Positions 33,814 to 42,697 of a stretch of DNA of 64,000 bases are shown piece after piece. Each line of letters opens with the position of its first letter. Position 1 is the first letter of the stretch. The stretch comes from Kineosporia sp. NBRC 101731 (GTDB lineage: Bacteria; Actinomycetota; Actinomycetes; Actinomycetales; Kineosporiaceae): assembly GCF_030269305.1 (NCBI RefSeq), contig NZ_BSTC01000017.1, positions 1 to 64,000 on the forward strand. Reading direction: 5' to 3'. A model generated the notes under the pieces. The model saw only the letters and a program-made list of their open reading frames with translations. It did no database searches and was not told the DNA's origin. Both the position numbers and the translations under genes were made by a program.

Positions 33814-34754
33814 TTCCCATCATTCTCGCCGGGGCCCTGACCGGAACCGGCCTGCTGTTGCTCGTCATCGCCCTCGCCCGCCCGGCCATGCGGGGGGCCG
33901 GGGCCCCGGCCACGCTGGCCGCGATGGACGCCGAGCGGCAGAAGCTGCTGGCGCAGGGCCTGGCCTCGGACAGCAGCGCCCAGCGGGCGGTGCGCGACCG
34001 GGCCGTGTCGGGACGAACGTCTTCCATCGGGCGGTTCCTGCGGCAGCAGCTGGAGCTCTCGGGCGTGCACCTGCCGGCCAGTTTGCGCTCCGATCTCTCC
34101 CTGATCGACCGCACGATCGAGTCGCACCTGGCCTACAGCCTTCTGGGGGCGGCGCTCGGCGCGGTGCTGCCGTTCCTGTTCGGCGGGCTGCTGGTCGGGC
34201 TGATCGGCGGCCTGCCGGTCGCCACGCCGATCTTCCTGGCGCTGTCCGGCCTGGTGGTCGGCAGCCTGCTCCCGACCCTCCAGGCCGGGCAGCGGGCCAC
34301 CGTGCGGCGCCGCGACTTCCGCCACGTGGTCGGCTCGTTCCTCGACCTTGTGGCCCTGAATCTCTCCGGTGGACGTGGTGTTCCGGAGGCCCTGAACTCA
34401 GCGGCGTCGGTCAGCGACGGCTGGGCGATGGTGCGGTTGCGCGACACCCTGGCGATCGCCCGGCTTCAGGGAGTCACGCCGTGGGCGGCCCTGAGCCGGC
34501 TCGGCGAGGAGACCGCGATCAGTGAACTGAGCGACCTGGGCGCTGCCCTCGAACTGGTCGCGGACGACGGCGCGAAAGTGCGCGAATCGCTGGCGGCCCG
34601 GGCGGCCTCGATGCGCCGCCGGGAGATGGCGGACACCGAAGGACGTGCCCAGGCCCGCTCGCAGTCCATGCTCATCGCCCAGCTCCTGCTGGCCGTGGGC
34701 TTCCTGATCTTCCTCATCTACCCGGCAATCGTCCGGGTACTGACCACGACCTGA
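33810..34754 (+). CDS. tadC: TadC-like membrane platform protein (GspF family)
   Basis: 314 residues from GTG 33810, in a GTGA overlap with the TadB stop; longer frames antisense to sense-coded TadB are rejected. Helices are visible at the N-terminus (IPIILAGALTGTGLLLLVIA), near the middle (AYSLLGAALGAVLPFLFGGL, LLVGLIGGLPVATPIFLALS) and at the end (SMLIAQLLLAVGFLIFLIYP). The GspF-like cytoplasmic segment reads HVVGSFLDLVALNLSGGRGV and onward. It partners TadB. Confidence 0.9.
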   Translation: MIPIILAGALTGTGLLLLVIALARPAMRGAGAPATLAAMDAERQKLLAQGLASDSSAQRAVRDRAVSGRTSSIGRFLRQQLELSGVHLPASLRSDLSLIDRTIESHLAYSLLGAALGAVLPFLFGGLLVGLIGGLPVATPIFLALSGLVVGSLLPTLQAGQRATVRRRDFRHVVGSFLDLVALNLSGGRGVPEALNSAASVSDGWAMVRLRDTLAIARLQGVTPWAALSRLGEETAISELSDLGAALELVADDGAKVRESLAARAASMRRREMADTEGRAQARSQSMLIAQLLLAVGFLIFLIYPAIVRVLTTT

Positions 34755-34784
34755 TCTGAAGTGTCCCGATGAAGGAGAAACGTG

Positions 34785-35033
34785 ATGAAGAGCGGACCGT
34801 TCCGGTTCGACCCGAGCACGCTGCCCGGGTACGGAGAGATGATCATCCGCGGACGGATCGACCGGGCCCGGGCCCGCGTCATCCGTGGGCCCGTCGACCG
34901 CGGCGCGTCGGTGGTCGAGTGGGTGGTGATCTCGGCGCTGCTGGTCGGGATCGCGGCCGCCGTGGGCCTGCTGCTGGCGAACAAGCTCAAGGCCAAGGCC
35001 GAGAGCATCAACCTGGACACCGGCAAGATCTGA
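34785..35033 (+). CDS. Flp-type prepilin
   Basis: 82 residues from ATG 34785; AAGGAG lies 7 bases upstream. After a 40-residue basic leader the text reads DRGASVVEWVVISALLVGIA. The glycine before A, with glutamate at mature position 5, is the type IV/Flp prepilin cleavage pattern, followed by a hydrophobic helix and a short polar tail (KAKAESINLDTGKI). It is probably the main pilus subunit of this locus. The leader is longer than in many Flp pilins. No prepilin peptidase gene is in the window. Confidence 0.85.
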   Translation: MKSGPFRFDPSTLPGYGEMIIRGRIDRARARVIRGPVDRGASVVEWVVISALLVGIAAAVGLLLANKLKAKAESINLDTGKI

Positions 35034-35431
35034 ACCGCCGGAGTTCTCGCCGCGACCGGGGCGCCAGCACCATCGAACTGGCGCTCTACATGCCGCTCCT
35101 GCTGTTCGTGATCTTCGCGACCGTGCAGGCGGCGCTGTTGTTCCTCGGAAATCAGGCGGCCTCCGCGGCCGCCCGGGAGGCGGCCCGGGTGGCGCGCACC
35201 AACGGCGGTGCCGCGGCGATCGGTATGGCGCAGGCGCGGGGGCGCGCCTATGCGTCCCAGGTCGGTTCGGGTGTCATTGAGGACGTTTCGGTACAGGTGA
35301 CCGCGGTCGGCAACGACGAGGTGCGGGCAGTGGTGACGGGTAAGGGCGTTCAGGTGGTGCCGGGCATCCCGGGAATCCGGATCCGGCAGGTCGTGCAGGG
35401 TCCCATCGAGGAATTCAGGCCGGATCTATGA
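35030..35431 (+). CDS. TadE-like pseudopilin, apparent CTG start
   Basis: 133 residues if translation starts at CTG 35030, which overlaps the pilin stop as CTGA. No ATG, GTG or TTG lies close by in this frame except one about 110 bases inside the pilin gene. The CTG start gives an 11-residue basic leader (MNRRSSRRDRG) before ASTIELALYMPLLLFVIFAT, the expected cleavage site, with glutamate at +5 and a hydrophobic helix. The remainder is a small beta-rich domain (VTAVGNDEVRAVVTGKGVQV). It is a minor pilin of the Tad apparatus. Confidence 0.78.
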   Translation: MNRRSSRRDRGASTIELALYMPLLLFVIFATVQAALLFLGNQAASAAAREAARVARTNGGAAAIGMAQARGRAYASQVGSGVIEDVSVQVTAVGNDEVRAVVTGKGVQVVPGIPGIRIRQVVQGPIEEFRPDL

Positions 35432-35862
35432 CGAGGCAGCAGTTCTCGCAAGGTGCGCGGGACCAGGGTTCGATGAGCGTCGAGGTCGTGCTCATCACCC
35501 CGGTGCTCGTGGCCTTCATGCTGCTCGTGATCGCGTTCGGCCGGTACGTGGCGGTACGGGGCGACGTCGAGGCGGCGAGCCGGGACGCGGTGCGCGCGGC
35601 GTCGCTGGAACGTGATATCGGGGCGGCCCGGGCGGCGGCGACCCGCACCGCGAACGCCTCGCTCGGCGGCCGCTGGACGTGTGAGACCGTCGGCCTGACC
35701 GGTAATTTCGTGGCCGGCGGGATGATCGAGACGGAATTGAGCTGCCGGGTTCCGGTCGACGATCTGGGCCTGCTGGGACTACCCGGCACGGTCACGGTGC
35801 GGGCCACCAGTTCGGCTCCGCTGGACATCTATCGCCGCACCGGCAACGGAGGTGCGCCGTGA
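35428..35862 (+). CDS. TadE-like pseudopilin 2
   Basis: 144 residues from ATG 35428, with an ATGA overlap with the previous stop. The N-terminal leader QFSQGARDQGSMSVEVVLI has glycine followed by Glu at +5, and a hydrophobic helix ITPVLVAFMLLVIAFGRYV. Two cysteines (WTCETVG, ELSCRVP) could form a disulfide in the external domain. It resembles the previous gene in plan and is a second minor pilin. Confidence 0.85.
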   Translation: MTRQQFSQGARDQGSMSVEVVLITPVLVAFMLLVIAFGRYVAVRGDVEAASRDAVRAASLERDIGAARAAATRTANASLGGRWTCETVGLTGNFVAGGMIETELSCRVPVDDLGLLGLPGTVTVRATSSAPLDIYRRTGNGGAP

Positions 35863-36296
35863 GAGCGCCGATCCGACGCGACGACTCCGGCCAGGCCACG
35901 GTGTTCGTGGTGGCCTTCGCCGTGGTCCTGCTCGTGCTGGCCGGGCTCGTGGTGGACGGTGGCCTGGCGATCAACGCCCGGCAACGGGTGACGGACGACG
36001 TGGAGCAGGCCGCGCGCGCCGGAGCCCGGGAGATCCAGGTGGACACCCTGCGCGCCGACGGGACGGTGCTCGTCGATCCGGGGGCAGCCCAGGAGGCGGC
36101 CGCGGATTTCCTCGCCGCCCGGGGCTATCCGGCGTCCGGTGTGGAGATCGACGCGAACACCGCACAGGTCTCGGTGCGGGCGACGATCGAACAGAAGACT
36201 GCATTGCTTTCTCTGATCTTCTTCAACAGTTTCACCGTGACCGCCCAGGGCCAGGCCCGGCCGGCGGTGGGCATCACCGGGGAGGGCTTGCCATGA
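35859..36296 (+). CDS. TadG-like pilus protein
   Basis: 145 residues from GTG 35859, in a GTGA overlap. The start RRDDSGQATVFVVAFAVVLL, VLAGLVVDGGLAINARQRV is the TadG/Flp-associated pattern: an N-terminal membrane helix followed by GG and ARQR. TadG proteins are usually longer and carry a von Willebrand A-type part; here only the short N-terminal unit remains, as in many actinobacterial loci. It is probably exported as a minor component. Confidence 0.85.
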   Translation: MRAPIRRDDSGQATVFVVAFAVVLLVLAGLVVDGGLAINARQRVTDDVEQAARAGAREIQVDTLRADGTVLVDPGAAQEAAADFLAARGYPASGVEIDANTAQVSVRATIEQKTALLSLIFFNSFTVTAQGQARPAVGITGEGLP

Positions 36297-39200
36297 CCGC
36301 GCATTCCGCGGACCGGCCGGCGACAGGGGCCGGCCGGTTCACCCAGCAGGCGCCGCTCGCGCCGCGTCGTTCGAAACTCGGGGCCCTGTTCGCCGGGCTG
36401 GGGCTGCTCGCGCTGGTCGTGGGCCTGCCCGCCGGGCTGTATTTTTTGGCCGAGCCGCTGCTGCGCAACGGCCGGCTCTCCCGGACCCTCACACTGACCG
36501 GCACCCTCGGCATCGACCAGGTGCTCGCCGTGCTGGTGGTCGTGGCCGCCCTGGCCTGGCTCCAGTTCGTGATCTGTGTGCTGGTCGAAATCGGTGCGGC
36601 CCTGCGGGGTGGCGTGCTGGCCGCGCCGGTGCCGCTGTCCGGGCCGAGCCAGCGCCTGGCCCGGTGGCTGGTCGGGTCGATGCTGCTGGTCGGGGTGATG
36701 GCTGGGCAGATGGGTATCGCGCAGGCCGCACCCCGGGCCGACCTGGGGTCCGCCCGGGCCGCGGCGTCCATCAGCGTGGTGGCCTCGTCCGACCCGGACA
36801 CCCTCTACGTCTTCGACGCGAACACCGCGGCGCCACAGGTGCAGTCCGTCAGTCACGGCTCGTCCCGGCACCTGACCGCGCAGCAGGCCGCGGCCGAGGC
36901 CGCCACCGCCCGTCGGGCCGCCGCGCAGGCCGAGCGGGACGCCAGCGGGATGACCAGCCGTGAGGAACTGGCCCTGGACGGACACAAGGTCTATGTCGTG
37001 CAGCCCACGGCCGGGCGTCACCACGACACGCTCTGGGAGATCGCCGAGCGTCATCTCGGTGACGGGCGGCGCTACCACGAGATCTACCGCCTCAATGAAG
37101 GACGCACACAGCCCGACGGGCGCTCGTTGCACCTTGCGCGGTTGATCCAGCCGGGATGGCGGCTGATCATGCCCGAGGACGCGGTGGGGGTCTCCCGGTG
37201 GGTGGCTGACCGCAGTGCCGGTTCGGATTACGGGTCGGATTCCGGGTCGGACGAGGGTGCCCGGCAACCTGATGGACAAGGGCGGGACACCGGTCAGGGA
37301 AGTGGAGACCGGGACCGAAGTGGCACGCAGGGGCAGGGAGGCACCCAGGGCCAGAGTGGCCAGCAGGGTGGATCCGGGCAGGGTTCGGGTGCCGGGCAGG
37401 GTTCGGGTGCCGGCGCGTCTGCTGCGCCGACTGCGGCGCCCACACCGCGACGGTCAACCGCTGGCGGATCGGCGACGCCGGGTCGGTCGGCGGCCCCGAG
37501 CGCCTCGGCCACGAGCGGGTCGGCCTCGGGTGGCTCGACCTCCAGCGGCTCCACTTCGGGATCGGCTGCGGGCGGCTCGGTGTACAGCGGGGTGCCGGAG
37601 CCCGGCGACCCACGGTACGTCGCGTCACAGCATCCGGACGTGGTCGGCCAGGGCATGGTGCTGCCGACCGACCCGACGCCCCCGCGCGGCACCACCCGCC
37701 CGGGTGGCGCGGCGACATCCCCGAGCTCGGCGACATCCGGGGCGGCGTCGTCCGGGGCCGGCGCTCCCGGCGCCGATGTTCCCGGCGCCAGTACCTCCGG
37801 AGCCGGTACTTCCGGGTCTGCGACGTCCGGCGCGACCCCCAGCACCGCACGGGTTTCCCCGCCCACCGGGACGGCGACGGCGACAACTGGGGCGACAACA
37901 ACGTCCTCAAGTAGTGCCGCCCAGGCGCCCCCGAGCGCGAACGAGACCACCGCCCCCTCGACCGCGGTCCCCCGGGACACCGGGCAGGACGACGGCCAGG
38001 TGGTCGGGCAGCCGGAAGTGTCCGCGGATCAAAGCTCTTCGGACGGCCCCGGACTGCCGGCCGAGCTGATCGGCGCGGGCCTGGTGACGGCCGCCCTGCT
38101 GGGCACCCTGTTGCTGATCCGGCGCCGCCGGCGCGGCGGGCCGGACGAACCCGGCGAGGTCGACCGGGACACCGAGGTCTGGCTGCGCACGGGGGCGGAC
38201 GCCGACCGCGGCGCCCTGCTCGACCTGGCGCTGCGCTCGCTGCCGCGGGCCTGCCGCGAGGCCCAGCTCCCGCTCCCCCAGGCCTACGGCGCGGTGGTCG
38301 ACGACGAAGGTCTTGACCTGCTCCTGACCATGGCTCATCCGTCGGCGCCGCCGCCCTGGAGGGGTCTCGACGACGGCCTGCGCTGGCGTCTGACCTACGC
38401 CGACGCCCAGCACCTGGTGGCGCACGGCGACAGTGCCTACCCGCTGCTCGCCTCGGTCGGGCGCGACCAGGCGGGCCGGGACGCACTGATCAACCTGGGT
38501 GCCGCGGCCGGACCGGTCGCGGTGGTCGGCAGCCCGGCGATGTCCGCCGCGGTGGTGCGGGCCCTGGCGCTGGGCCTGGCCGGAAACCCCTGGTCACGGG
38601 GCATCGAGGTGCTGACGGCCGATCTGCCTCCGACGCTGCCGGCGATCGCGGCGGGCCGGCTGATTCCCTGCAACGGCGCGAAAGACCTGACGGAGCAGCT
38701 GGAACAGGGTCAGAGCCGGATGCCGCGCACGGGCCCCGTGCAGATCCTCACCGGTGGCCCGGCCCCGGGCAGCCGCCCGGAACGGGTCGCGATCTACGGA
38801 GCCCCGCTGACCGTGCAGACCGCGTCCCGGTTGCAGGCCGTGGTCGGGCGCGGCGCGGACCTGGCTGTCGTGATCGCCGGCGACCTGCCCGGCGCCCGCT
38901 GGCGTCTGCAGGTGGACGACAACGGAGTGCTGACCTGCGAGGAACTTTCGCTGCAGGTGACAGCGAACCGGCTGGGCGACGGCAGTATCGAGCGACTGCA
39001 CTCGCTGTTCGTCTCGGCCGGCACGCCCGACCTGCCCACCGCGAGCGGGCCGCAGGGCGAGCGGGTGGCCGAGCCGGACGGTGTGGTCGAGACCGACGAC
39101 ATCACCTGGGCCCAGGCCGCGGTACGGGTGGCGATCCTCGGCGAGGTGGAGGTGCAGGCTCCCGGCTCGATCGATCCGCGCCGCCAGATCGTGGCCGAGG

Positions 39201-39874
39201 AGATCCTGGCCTACCTGGCCCTGCACCCGGCCGGTACGCACCCGACCGTGCTCGGCTCGGCGATCTGGCCGCGCGGGGTGACGGCCGACGTGCGCGACGA
39301 CATGCTGGCCGAGGTGCGGGACTGGCTGGGTACCGACGGTTCCGGCCATCCCCGGCTGCGGGAGGGAACGGACGGCCGGCTGCGGCTGAGCTCGGACGTG
39401 CCCTGCGACTGGGACGTACTGCGCACCCTGACCACCCGCGCCGACCGTACGAAAGATCGCACGCGGGAACGTGATCTGCTGGTGCGGGCGCTGCATCTGG
39501 TGCGCGGACCGCTGATCGGGGGCATTGCCCACGGCACGTACACCTGGCTGCCCCGCACGGGCATCGAACGGCAGGCCGAGCACCTGGTGCTCGACGCCGC
39601 GAGCCGCCTGTGCAAGATCGCCTCCGAAGACGGTGACCAGCTGGCTGTCGAGCAGGCCGCGACCGCCGGGCTGCGGGCGGTGCCGCACGCACAGCACCTG
39701 TGGCGCTACATCATCCGGGCCGAGTACGCGCTCGGCGGCCCGTCCCGCCTGAACGACGTGGCCGACCACGTGCGCTTCGTCCTGGCCTCGTCCGGCGTGG
39801 ACATGGAACCGGAGACGACGACCCTGATCGATCATCTGGCGGGCAGCTCACAGGTCCAGACAGGCAGCTACTAG
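36293..39874 (+). CDS. Membrane LysM-BTAD protein of the Tad operon
   Basis: 1193 residues from ATG 36293 (MTAHSADRPATG), in an ATGA overlap with TadG. Three hydrophobic helices lie at about 29-52, 75-98 and 126-146. A LysM-type domain follows (VYVVQPTAGRHHDTLWEIAE, then RLIQPGWRLIMP; about 230-296), then a 280-residue Gly/Ser/Thr/Ala/Pro linker, a fourth helix (about 588-606) and a long cytoplasmic part. The last 250 residues have the SARP-like bacterial transcriptional-activator (BTAD) layout: VAILGEVEVQAPGS, then helical repeats (ERDLLVRALHLVRGPLIGGI). LysM domains bind peptidoglycan. I infer a cell-wall-sensing membrane regulator or assembly scaffold. Confidence 0.85.
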   Translation: MTAHSADRPATGAGRFTQQAPLAPRRSKLGALFAGLGLLALVVGLPAGLYFLAEPLLRNGRLSRTLTLTGTLGIDQVLAVLVVVAALAWLQFVICVLVEIGAALRGGVLAAPVPLSGPSQRLARWLVGSMLLVGVMAGQMGIAQAAPRADLGSARAAASISVVASSDPDTLYVFDANTAAPQVQSVSHGSSRHLTAQQAAAEAATARRAAAQAERDASGMTSREELALDGHKVYVVQPTAGRHHDTLWEIAERHLGDGRRYHEIYRLNEGRTQPDGRSLHLARLIQPGWRLIMPEDAVGVSRWVADRSAGSDYGSDSGSDEGARQPDGQGRDTGQGSGDRDRSGTQGQGGTQGQSGQQGGSGQGSGAGQGSGAGASAAPTAAPTPRRSTAGGSATPGRSAAPSASATSGSASGGSTSSGSTSGSAAGGSVYSGVPEPGDPRYVASQHPDVVGQGMVLPTDPTPPRGTTRPGGAATSPSSATSGAASSGAGAPGADVPGASTSGAGTSGSATSGATPSTARVSPPTGTATATTGATTTSSSSAAQAPPSANETTAPSTAVPRDTGQDDGQVVGQPEVSADQSSSDGPGLPAELIGAGLVTAALLGTLLLIRRRRRGGPDEPGEVDRDTEVWLRTGADADRGALLDLALRSLPRACREAQLPLPQAYGAVVDDEGLDLLLTMAHPSAPPPWRGLDDGLRWRLTYADAQHLVAHGDSAYPLLASVGRDQAGRDALINLGAAAGPVAVVGSPAMSAAVVRALALGLAGNPWSRGIEVLTADLPPTLPAIAAGRLIPCNGAKDLTEQLEQGQSRMPRTGPVQILTGGPAPGSRPERVAIYGAPLTVQTASRLQAVVGRGADLAVVIAGDLPGARWRLQVDDNGVLTCEELSLQVTANRLGDGSIERLHSLFVSAGTPDLPTASGPQGERVAEPDGVVETDDITWAQAAVRVAILGEVEVQAPGSIDPRRQIVAEEILAYLALHPAGTHPTVLGSAIWPRGVTADVRDDMLAEVRDWLGTDGSGHPRLREGTDGRLRLSSDVPCDWDVLRTLTTRADRTKDRTRERDLLVRALHLVRGPLIGGIAHGTYTWLPRTGIERQAEHLVLDAASRLCKIASEDGDQLAVEQAATAGLRAVPHAQHLWRYIIRAEYALGGPSRLNDVADHVRFVLASSGVDMEPETTTLIDHLAGSSQVQTGSY

Positions 39875-39952
39875 GGCACTTCGGTGAGGGTGTCGTGGGT
39901 ACGGAGAACACCCTGGGCCGCGTGGTGTTAGGCCTGACCCGCCAACACCTCT

Positions 39953-40075
39953 CGTGATCATGCAAATCCCCCAGCCTTCGGCCGGGAGGTGCCCCACTCC
40001 CCGGAGTTCTAGAACTCAGTTGTTCACAGTTCTAGAACGCTGGGGAGGTTTTGCATGATCACGGACGAGTTTTTT
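39953..40075 (+). terminator. Large structured terminator after the Tad operon
   Basis: Outer arms at 39953-39975 and 40039-40063 pair over 14 consecutive bases (CGTGATCATGCAAA) plus a C/G-rich block. They are followed by a run of six T (40070-40075). Inside lie two further palindromes. It ends the Tad operon; the facing gene ends at 40074 and takes its TAA stop from the T run. Confidence 0.8.
40004..40038. repeat. Two GTTCTAGAAC palindromes in the terminator loop
   Basis: A perfect 14-base palindrome (GAGTTCTAGAACTC, 40004-40017) and a second 10-base copy (GTTCTAGAAC, 40029-40038) lie in the loop of the outer hairpin. Their spacing is about 11 bases. Confidence 0.85.
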
Positions 40076-41216
40076 AGCTGTAGCGGCCGTACTCGGTGGC
40101 CGGGCTGCTCGCCGGCACGAAGCCCGAGCAGGAGACCCGGCCGCTGAATTTCGGGGTGGTGCGGCGGGTGAGGGCTCCCCTGACCGGGCGGCTGCTGTCG
40201 CCGGTGTTGCTGATCAGCTTCGGGAAGCCGGACAGCGCCGTACTGACCACCTTGTTGCCGCTGCCGGTGACGTGGTTGCCGATCACGGCCGCGTTGTAGT
40301 TCTTCACGTACTGCGCACCGGGCGGGGGCTTCATCAGCTGCTGGGCGATGAGATTGTTCCGGACCTCGACCCTACGGCTGGCGTATCCGATGATCACGCC
40401 GGCGGCGGAGCGGGTGATGGTGTTGCGGCGGATCCGGACGTTGGCGGCACCGGTGGCGGCATTCGGGCCGGCCGCCTTGATCGCGGCGCCGTTCTCGGTG
40501 TCGAACAGGATGTTCCGCTCGATCACGCCCGGGCCGGAGCTGTAACCGGGCATCAGGTAGATGTTGTGGAAGTTCATGAACGCCCCACCGGCGGCGTTGT
40601 TGTCGTGGATGCAGTTGCCGGCGATCCGGTAGTTCTTCGGGGTGCCGTTCTTCGGCGACGAGCTGACCATCACGTTGGACACGCCGATCGTGCCCCAGAC
40701 CTCGGAATTGACGAACGACCAGCCGGTTCCGCCGTCGAACTTGACCAGGAACTCCTTGCGGCCGTCATCGGCGCCGCGGGTGACGTTGATACCGCTGACA
40801 CGCCAGTAGTCCGCGTTCTCCAACTGCAGCGTGCCCTGGATGACGACCCGCTCGCCCGGTGCGTTCTGGAGGCGGATCGGTGCGTCGGAACGACCCGGGG
40901 TGGCTCCGTAACCGGCTGCCCCGACGTAGGTTCCGCCCTTGACCACGATGGTGTCGCCGGGCTGCGCCAGCTTGATCGCCTTGGTGATCGAGGCCAGCGG
41001 GTTCTTGGCGGCGGCCATTCTGGTGGTGCCGTCACTCCCCTGGGGGGAGACGTACAACGTACGGCCCAGCGCCACATCGGCAGTATCGACAGCATCGACG
41101 GCACCGGCCGGGACGGCCGCCGGCACCACGTCAGCGTGTGACGGGGCGGCCAGAGCCGCGGATGCGGCGGCGACGCAGAGGCCGATCGCAATGCGGTGGG
41201 TTCGTCGGGTCAGCAC
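40074..41216 (-). CDS. Secreted right-handed beta-helix (pectate-lyase-like) protein
   Basis: 380 residues from GTG 41216. A signal peptide is clear (RIAIGLCVAAASAALAAPSH). The mature part opens with TLYVSPQGSDGT, typical of secreted polysaccharide-active beta-helix proteins, then shows the parallel-helix pattern of repeating short strands: IVVKGGTYVG, VVIQGTLQLENADYWRVSGI, NYRIAGNCIHDNNAAGG, VIERNILFDTENG, VRIRRNTITRSAAGVII and VEVRNNLIAQ. Such proteins are polysaccharide lyases or epimerases. Catalytic residues cannot be assigned with confidence. Confidence 0.88.
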   Translation of the reverse strand: MLTRRTHRIAIGLCVAAASAALAAPSHADVVPAAVPAGAVDAVDTADVALGRTLYVSPQGSDGTTRMAAAKNPLASITKAIKLAQPGDTIVVKGGTYVGAAGYGATPGRSDAPIRLQNAPGERVVIQGTLQLENADYWRVSGINVTRGADDGRKEFLVKFDGGTGWSFVNSEVWGTIGVSNVMVSSSPKNGTPKNYRIAGNCIHDNNAAGGAFMNFHNIYLMPGYSSGPGVIERNILFDTENGAAIKAAGPNAATGAANVRIRRNTITRSAAGVIIGYASRRVEVRNNLIAQQLMKPPPGAQYVKNYNAAVIGNHVTGSGNKVVSTALSGFPKLISNTGDSSRPVRGALTRRTTPKFSGRVSCSGFVPASSPATEYGRYS

Positions 41217-41320
41217 ACACGGTGTCTCGACCCGGCCTGCCCCCCGCTTGAGTGACGCCCGGCGAGGTGGGACCCGTTCGGAGCAATGCCCGGCCCTGAC
41301 CTGCGCGGCCCTTGATCACG

Positions 41321-42697
41321 TTACCTGTCGGTCACGGCGCGGCGGATGATCACCAGGGCGCGGTCGTCACCCTCCTCGGTGCGGATGGCACCGGTGATGC
41401 GGGCGGCGGCCCCCTCGACCCCGCGCGCGATCAGCGGGTCGGCTCGCCCGACGAGCCGGTCGATGCCCCGCCCGACGTCCAGCCGGCGGCTCTCCACCAG
41501 CCCGTCGGTGTAGAGCATGAGGGCATCGCCCCGGCCGAGACACCCGGTGATCGCCGGATAGGTGGCACCGGCGAGCAGACCCAGCGCGGGCCCCTGTTCA
41601 CCGTCGAGCACCTCCCAGCGGCCCGAACCCGCGTGGTAGTGCGCGACCGGCGGATGCCCGGCACCGTGCACCGCGAACCCGCCCCCGGACAGGTCGAGAC
41701 TGATGTGGACCGCGGTGGCGAAACCCTCTTCGGTGCCCAGGACCGTACTCAGCTGCACCACGTGATGGTTGGCGGCGGAGAGGAAGAGCGACGAGGGCAC
41801 TGTGTCGAGCAGGGCCCGCATCGCCCCGGCGAGCAGCAGTGCCCGGGCCCCGGCCTGGTAGCCGTTGCCGGACACGTCGACCAGCACCACCTCCAGCGCG
41901 TCGGGGCCGGACTGCTGGGTGACGAGGAAGTCGCCGCTGAAGGTGTCACCGTGCGCCGGGCGCAGATCGGTGTCGAACCGCCAGCCGGCCGGCAGGTCGG
42001 GCCCGGCCGAGCGCAGCAGCATCTCGTTGCGCAGGTCGATGAGCACGGCGTCGGCGGTGGTCGCGTCACGCAGGCCGGAATCGGCGGCCTCGCGCTCGCG
42101 GCGCTGCAGCCAGCCCAGCAGCACGGCACCGAGCAGTACCAGGATGACGGGCAGGAGCGACCAGAACTGCTGACCGGTCAGGGCGAGTACGACCAGCACG
42201 ATCACGCCGATCAGCGCGGCGTCGCGCACCAGGTGCCGGGGCCGCACGACGGCCGAGCCGAGCACCAGGAAGAGACCCACGCAGGCGGCGGGCAGATAGT
42301 CGGAGGCATAGCGCGCGACGAGGGCGAACGAGACCGCCGCCGTGACGTTCAGCCCGGCCCGGCGGGGACCGGGACGGCTGCCCTGGTCGACCCAGCGGCG
42401 CACGGCACGCACACCACGGCGCACAACCCGGCCGGCCCGGCGCCGGTTCTTCTCGCTCAGGCCCCGGCCGATCCGGCGGCCCAGTAGCTGCCAGGCCCGG
42501 CGCAGGACGAAGCCGCCCAGGTCGCGGGCGGCGGACGCCGGCGGGGGTACGGCCGGACCACGCCCGGTGCGCGCACCACGGGCCGGCCGCGGCCGGGGCA
42601 CACGCACCGTGTGCCCCGGAGCCTGGCGATCCACGTCCCCCTGATGCGGGGACCGGGGCTCAGGCAGCCGCGACGGGCCGTGGTTCAACGTGACCAT
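41321..42697 (-). CDS. Membrane-bound SpoIIE/PP2C-type serine phosphatase
   Basis: 458 residues from ATG 42697. The first 110 residues are basic and low complexity. Three to four hydrophobic helices follow (AAVSFALVARYASDYLPAAC, LIGVIVLVVLALTGQQFWSL). From about residue 235 is a SpoIIE-type PP2C domain: SGDFLVTQQ, EVVLVDVSGNGYQAGARALL, HGAGHPPVAHYHAG, ALMLYTDGLVESR and GDDRALVIIRR, with the metal-binding Asp residues in place. In actinomycetes these phosphatases act on anti-sigma antagonists. No kinase or antagonist gene is adjacent. Confidence 0.9.
   Translation of the reverse strand: MVTLNHGPSRLPEPRSPHQGDVDRQAPGHTVRVPRPRPARGARTGRGPAVPPPASAARDLGGFVLRRAWQLLGRRIGRGLSEKNRRRAGRVVRRGVRAVRRWVDQGSRPGPRRAGLNVTAAVSFALVARYASDYLPAACVGLFLVLGSAVVRPRHLVRDAALIGVIVLVVLALTGQQFWSLLPVILVLLGAVLLGWLQRREREAADSGLRDATTADAVLIDLRNEMLLRSAGPDLPAGWRFDTDLRPAHGDTFSGDFLVTQQSGPDALEVVLVDVSGNGYQAGARALLLAGAMRALLDTVPSSLFLSAANHHVVQLSTVLGTEEGFATAVHISLDLSGGGFAVHGAGHPPVAHYHAGSGRWEVLDGEQGPALGLLAGATYPAITGCLGRGDALMLYTDGLVESRRLDVGRGIDRLVGRADPLIARGVEGAAARITGAIRTEEGDDRALVIIRRAVTDR

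Noticed and set aside
35852-36292. N-terminal extension of the LysM-BTAD frame
   Set aside because: It overlaps TadG in another frame and is Arg/Gly-rich; the ATGA junction at 36293 matches its neighbours.
41312-42487. 391-residue forward frame
   Set aside because: It is the shadow of the SpoIIE-type phosphatase gene on the other strand.
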